Of a stretch of DNA of 9,277 nt, positions 6,760-9,277 are shown in pieces. Origin of the DNA: Chitinophagaceae bacterium (lineage in GTDB: Bacteria > Bacteroidota > Bacteroidia > Chitinophagales > Chitinophagaceae). Location: NCBI GenBank assembly GCA_025351145.1, contig JANXWM010000091.1, positions 1 to 9,277 of the forward strand, read 5' to 3'. The notes beneath the pieces were generated by a model. It saw only the letters and a program-made list of their open reading frames with translations, was not told the DNA's origin and did no database searches. Every line of letters begins with the position of its first letter. Within the stretch, counting starts at the first letter, position 1. The position numbers and the translations under genes are program-made.

Positions 6760-8115
6760 CTATTTCGCCAAACTCTGTATTACATCGTACTTGGTTACAA
6801 TATGGTAATTCCCGCTGTCGTCTTTTGCCAGTACCGCACCGCTTTCTTTGGTAATTAAGCTGCCCAGCCTTTCAACCGGTGTTTCAAAATCTACAACCGG
6901 ATAAGCAGGCTCCATAACGGTTTCAACGGTTGCATTTTTTATTTCGGGGTTACTGAATATTTTCTGGAACAGTCCGCCTTCGCTTAATGCGCCCACAATG
7001 CCATTGCCGTTCATTACGGGTATCTGTTCAATATCGTATTTCTTCATTAACTCCACTGCATGTGCCACAGTATGTGTTGGTTCTATGGTTACCAGTTTTT
7101 TACCGTGCCTTCCGTTTACGATGTCTTTAAAAGTTTTTACATCGAGAAAGCCGCGTTCCATCATCCATTGGTCGTTATAAATTTTACCTACATAGCGGCT
7201 GCCATGATCGTGAAATACACAAACCACAACATCGTCTTTTTTCAGCCTGCTTTTTAATTGCATCAATCCCTGTAAACAACTGCCGGCGCTGTATCCGCAG
7301 AACATGCCTTCTTCTTTTGCAATGCGGCGGGCCATTATGGCACCGTCTTTATCTGTTACCTGTTCAAAATAATCTATCACACTCATATCGTAATTCTGGG
7401 GCACAAAATCTTCTCCAAAACCCTCGCTTATATAAGGGTGTACTTCGCCCATATCTATTTCGCCGGTGCGGTAGTATTTGGTGAGCAACGAGCCATATAC
7501 GTCAATGGCCCAAACCTGTATGTTGGGGTTCTTTTCTTTAAGGTACATCGCTGTTCCTGTAATGGTTCCGCCTGTGCCTGCCGTGCAAACAAAATGTGTT
7601 ATTTTGCCTTCTGTTTGTTCCCAAATTTCCGGGCCGGTACTTTCGTAATGCGCCAGCCGGTTGGCCAGGTTATCGTACTGGTTCATGTACATTGAATTGG
7701 GCACTTCCCTGCCCAATCTTTTCGCAACGCTGTAATAACTTTTTGGGTCTTCGGGCAGCACGTTGGTAGGGCACACAATTACCTCCGCTCCCACTGCTTT
7801 AAGAATGTCAGCTTTCTCTTTGCTTTGTTTATCAGTAGTTACAAAAATGCATTTATATCCTTTTACGCAAGCCGCCAAAGCAAGGCCCATGCCGGTATTG
7901 CCGCTGGTACCTTCTATAATGGTACCGCCGGGTTTAAGCTTGCCTTCCCGCTCAGCAACTTCTACCATCTTCAAAGCCATACGGTCTTTTATGGAATTGC
8001 CTGGATTAAAATAATCCACTTTAGCCAGCACAGTGCAGGGCAGATCTTTGGTTATTTTATTCAGTTTTATCAATGGCGTATTGCCAATCGTTTCAAGAAT
8101 ATTATTGAGCCACAT
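6760..8115 (-). CDS. cbs: Cystathionine beta-synthase (PLP enzyme with C-terminal CBS domain pair)
   Basis: 451 residues, complete, ending in TAG. It is a fold-type II PLP enzyme that condenses serine (or an activated serine) with homocysteine to cystathionine, or with sulfide to cysteine. Key residues are Lys43 in NPGNSIKDRM, the Schiff-base lysine; TSGNTG (70-75), the substrate carboxylate loop; TAGTGGTITG (178-187), the PLP phosphate loop; and SAGS (276-279), whose Ser should contact the pyridine nitrogen. HDHGSRYVGKIYNDQWM (302-318) is typical of the CBS branch rather than CysK or CysM. Two CBS motifs follow (about 337-390 and 397-451), possibly binding adenosyl ligands and regulating activity. 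The N-terminal heme region of the animal enzyme is absent, as usual for bacteria. No cystathionine gamma-lyase or methionine gene is adjacent. A TAnnTTTG half-site lies just upstream. The gene is more GC-rich than its neighbours, which may reflect conservation and expression. Confidence 0.93.
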   Translation of the reverse strand: MWLNNILETIGNTPLIKLNKITKDLPCTVLAKVDYFNPGNSIKDRMALKMVEVAEREGKLKPGGTIIEGTSGNTGMGLALAACVKGYKCIFVTTDKQSKEKADILKAVGAEVIVCPTNVLPEDPKSYYSVAKRLGREVPNSMYMNQYDNLANRLAHYESTGPEIWEQTEGKITHFVCTAGTGGTITGTAMYLKEKNPNIQVWAIDVYGSLLTKYYRTGEIDMGEVHPYISEGFGEDFVPQNYDMSVIDYFEQVTDKDGAIMARRIAKEEGMFCGYSAGSCLQGLMQLKSRLKKDDVVVCVFHDHGSRYVGKIYNDQWMMERGFLDVKTFKDIVNGRHGKKLVTIEPTHTVAHAVELMKKYDIEQIPVMNGNGIVGALSEGGLFQKIFSNPEIKNATVETVMEPAYPVVDFETPVERLGSLITKESGAVLAKDDSGNYHIVTKYDVIQSLAK

Positions 8116-8134
8116 AAACTAACAATTGTTTGCG

Positions 8135-8142
8135 CAAAGGTA
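8135..8142 (-). promoter_or_regulatory. Bacteroidota-type -7 promoter element upstream of cystathionine beta-synthase
   Basis: On the minus strand these bases read TACCTTTG, an exact TAnnTTTG match, 19 bases before the ATG. This would give a leader of about a dozen bases. No clear TTTG element is seen at the expected distance upstream, so the assignment rests on one half-site. No Shine-Dalgarno sequence is evident before the start. Confidence 0.4.
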
Positions 8143-8187
8143 AAGGAATGAGGTTTGAAGTTTGGAGGTTATCGCTTGAGGCAAGAA

Positions 8188-8290
8188 AAAATTATTATCC
8201 CGGCATAAGGTTATATGGCATCGTTCCTTGCGTCGCACTCTTGTACTGTTGGATTATTTATTGAGCTTTTACCGAAGCGTAGATCGAAGC
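8188..8290 (+). repeat. Dispersed intergenic repeat, copy 5 (plus orientation)
   Basis: The core TTGCGTCGCACTCTTGTAC is at 8228-8246. The tail GAGCTTTTACCGAAGCG (8263-8279) followed by AGATCGAAGC (8281-8290) closely matches copy 1. On the left, ATTATTATCCCGGCAT (8191-8206) and GCATCGTTCC (8218-8227) match the inverted flanks of copies 4 and 6, supporting an element of about 100 bases. It lies between the secreted protein gene and the cystathionine beta-synthase promoter. Confidence 0.86.
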
Positions 8291-8293
8291 GAA

Positions 8294-8319
8294 TCTTGTT
8301 GGCAGGGACGCCAACAAGA
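8294..8319. terminator. 10-bp perfect inverted repeat downstream of the secreted-protein gene
   Basis: TCTTGTTGGC (8294-8303) and GCCAACAAGA (8310-8319) are exact inverted repeats around a 6-base loop. The hairpin lies about 31 bases past the minus-strand stop at 8351, so it could end that transcript, but no T-run follows on the minus strand. It abuts the tail of repeat copy 5 and may instead belong to that element. Confidence 0.4.
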
Positions 8320-8350
8320 GCGAAAAGCCGCAATAGTATAAAGCCCCATA

Positions 8351-9058
8351 TTATGTGCTGTTTTTCTTCACTACAAATTTGAAGTAGTATCGAAAATGCA
8401 ACCGTTTTGTAATATACCCAGTCTTAAAATTTTCATTGTCTTGATAATAAGGTTCGCTTAAAATGTCAGCATAGCCGTAGATTGTTCTGCCCACAATGAG
8501 ATTTGTGTCACTCAAAACAAATTTGAGTGTTACAAAAGAAAGTACCAATGAATTTGTCTTTTCTTGTTGCAAATTTGTACGAAATGAAGTGTCATACTTT
8601 ATCCACTCATCATACTCTGTTTTTACTGTGTCACGAACAATAAGATGAGCAATATTGATATTCGAATTTTGTGCTACACCGGGATATAGAACAATACCAA
8701 AAGTGTCTGATAGCATAACACCTTCGCAAAACATTATAGGATATTTTTCGGCTTCATAAAAATATGCATCTGATTTTATTTGGTCTTTATTTAGAGTGTC
8801 GATATTATGAAGTGTGACAACAGCAATATTTAAAGACGAAAAAGGAATTTTTATTTTGCTGTCCGCCGATAACTCATTAGAGGACTTTAGCATTTGATTT
8901 TGTGTTTGCTCAATATTCTCTCTGATGCCAGCAGGTAGTTTTTTATAGGCACTGTCATATTGTTGCTGAACATTTAGGTCAACAGTTATTTGAGCAAAAG
9001 TGTCAGTGAGAAATAAACTGAAAACTATAGTTAGAAGTGTCTGAATAAAATAGTGCAT
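8351..9058 (-). CDS. Secreted protein of unknown function
   Basis: 235 residues, complete, ending in TAA. Residues 1-22 form a signal peptide (hydrophobic FIQTLLTIVFSLFLTDT, FA before QITVD), with no lipobox Cys, so the mature protein should be periplasmic or exported. I do not recognise a family. The mature part starts with a polar, probably helical stretch (about 28-68, with several Gln and Lys), followed by alternating hydrophobic strands (for example SLNIAVVTLHNI 75-86, FGIVLYPGVA 120-129, SLVLSFVTLKFVL 170-182) and an aromatic-rich C-terminal strand RLHFRYYFKFVVKK (219-232). One Cys (residue 111) remains in the mature form. Composition is A/T-rich compared with the adjacent cystathionine beta-synthase. 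Repeat copies 5 and 6 flank it in inverted orientation. The coding call is supported by length, signal peptide and start; the function is unknown. Confidence 0.78.
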   Translation of the reverse strand: MHYFIQTLLTIVFSLFLTDTFAQITVDLNVQQQYDSAYKKLPAGIRENIEQTQNQMLKSSNELSADSKIKIPFSSLNIAVVTLHNIDTLNKDQIKSDAYFYEAEKYPIMFCEGVMLSDTFGIVLYPGVAQNSNINIAHLIVRDTVKTEYDEWIKYDTSFRTNLQQEKTNSLVLSFVTLKFVLSDTNLIVGRTIYGYADILSEPYYQDNENFKTGYITKRLHFRYYFKFVVKKNST

Positions 9059-9163
9059 AACTTAAAAATAGACGAACTAAAACATTAATCCAAAAAATAT
9101 GCTCTTGCTCTCATTCCTTTTTTGGAACGTTTTTCGAATAGGCTGAGTGTGTACAAATTTTGC

Positions 9164-9260
9164 GGGCTGTTGAATGCTCATTCAGAATCCAACCCCACAA
9201 GAGTGCGACGCAAGAGGCGATGCTATAGTATGCCTTTGCCGGGCCCAAAATAATTTTAAA
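9164..9260 (-). repeat. Dispersed intergenic repeat, copy 6 (minus orientation)
   Basis: The core is at 9197-9213 (ACAAGAGTGCGACGCAA), with the GTAC end changed. The tail GGGCTGTTGAATGCTCATTC (9164-9183) is of the copy 2/4 type and contains the palindrome TGAATGCTCATTCA (9171-9184). The flank GCGATGC (9217-9223) and the TTGCCGGG...AATAATTTT segment (9236-9257) match copies 4 and 5. It is upstream of the secreted-protein gene and close to the window edge. Confidence 0.8.
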
Positions 9261-9277
9261 AATAATTTGGCTGCTGT

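Noticed and set aside
7438..8151. Several plus-strand open frames opposite cystathionine beta-synthase
   Set aside because: They are antisense to a complete, motif-perfect enzyme and have compositions unlike real proteins.
1486..9260. CRISPR array made from the repeated core
   Set aside because: Copies are 1-3 kb apart, alternate in strand, diverge at their edges and are separated by whole genes. There is no regular spacing and no cas gene.
1468..9277. Insertion sequence or transposase remnant in the repeat-containing spacers
   Set aside because: No open frame or fragment in these spacers resembles a transposase, and no consistent target-site duplication could be seen by eye.

Overview
The window looks like chromosomal DNA of a Bacteroidota bacterium, probably Chitinophagaceae or a close relative. 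The reasons are an A/T-rich base composition, starts without convincing Shine-Dalgarno sequences, a promoter half-site of the Bacteroidota TAnnTTTG type, and a protein set familiar from that phylum. The family-level placement is inference and was not tested by any search.

Layout. Six genes lie on the plus strand and two on the minus strand, meeting tail to tail near 6574-6759. The left edge (1-2747) is a small polyketide-type biosynthetic locus: the C-terminal three quarters of a type III polyketide synthase, a SAM methyltransferase overlapping it by 4 bases (ATGA), and, after a 137-base spacer, an FAD-dependent oxidoreductase of the geranylgeranyl-reductase/aromatic-hydroxylase type. Together they suggest a polyketide ring product (pyrone, resorcinol or quinone-like) that is methylated and then oxidised or reduced. 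Next come an ATP-grasp protein with a hydrophobic N-terminus and a TTG start (2967-4028), a secreted Asp-box/YCF48-like beta-propeller protein broken by an in-frame TAA (4197-5222), and a multi-pass DUF1624/HGSNAT-type membrane protein (5383-6573). On the minus strand are a complete cystathionine beta-synthase with two CBS domains (6760-8115) and a secreted protein of unknown function (8351-9058).

The most striking non-coding feature is a dispersed repeat of about 60-100 bases built on the core TTGCGTCGCACTCTTGTAC. Six copies occur in 9.3 kb: one in every spacer of more than 10 bases except the convergent one, plus one in the right edge. They alternate in orientation (+,-,+,-,+,-), and their tail sequence differs with orientation. 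Copies therefore sit as inverted pairs around the FAD oxidoreductase, the broken propeller gene and the right-hand secreted protein. The convergent spacer carries a different repeat family, CCCCTAAAGGGG palindromes, probably acting as a bidirectional transcription end.

No tRNA, rRNA, CRISPR array, insertion sequence or transposase gene is visible. No spacer exceeds 300 bases.
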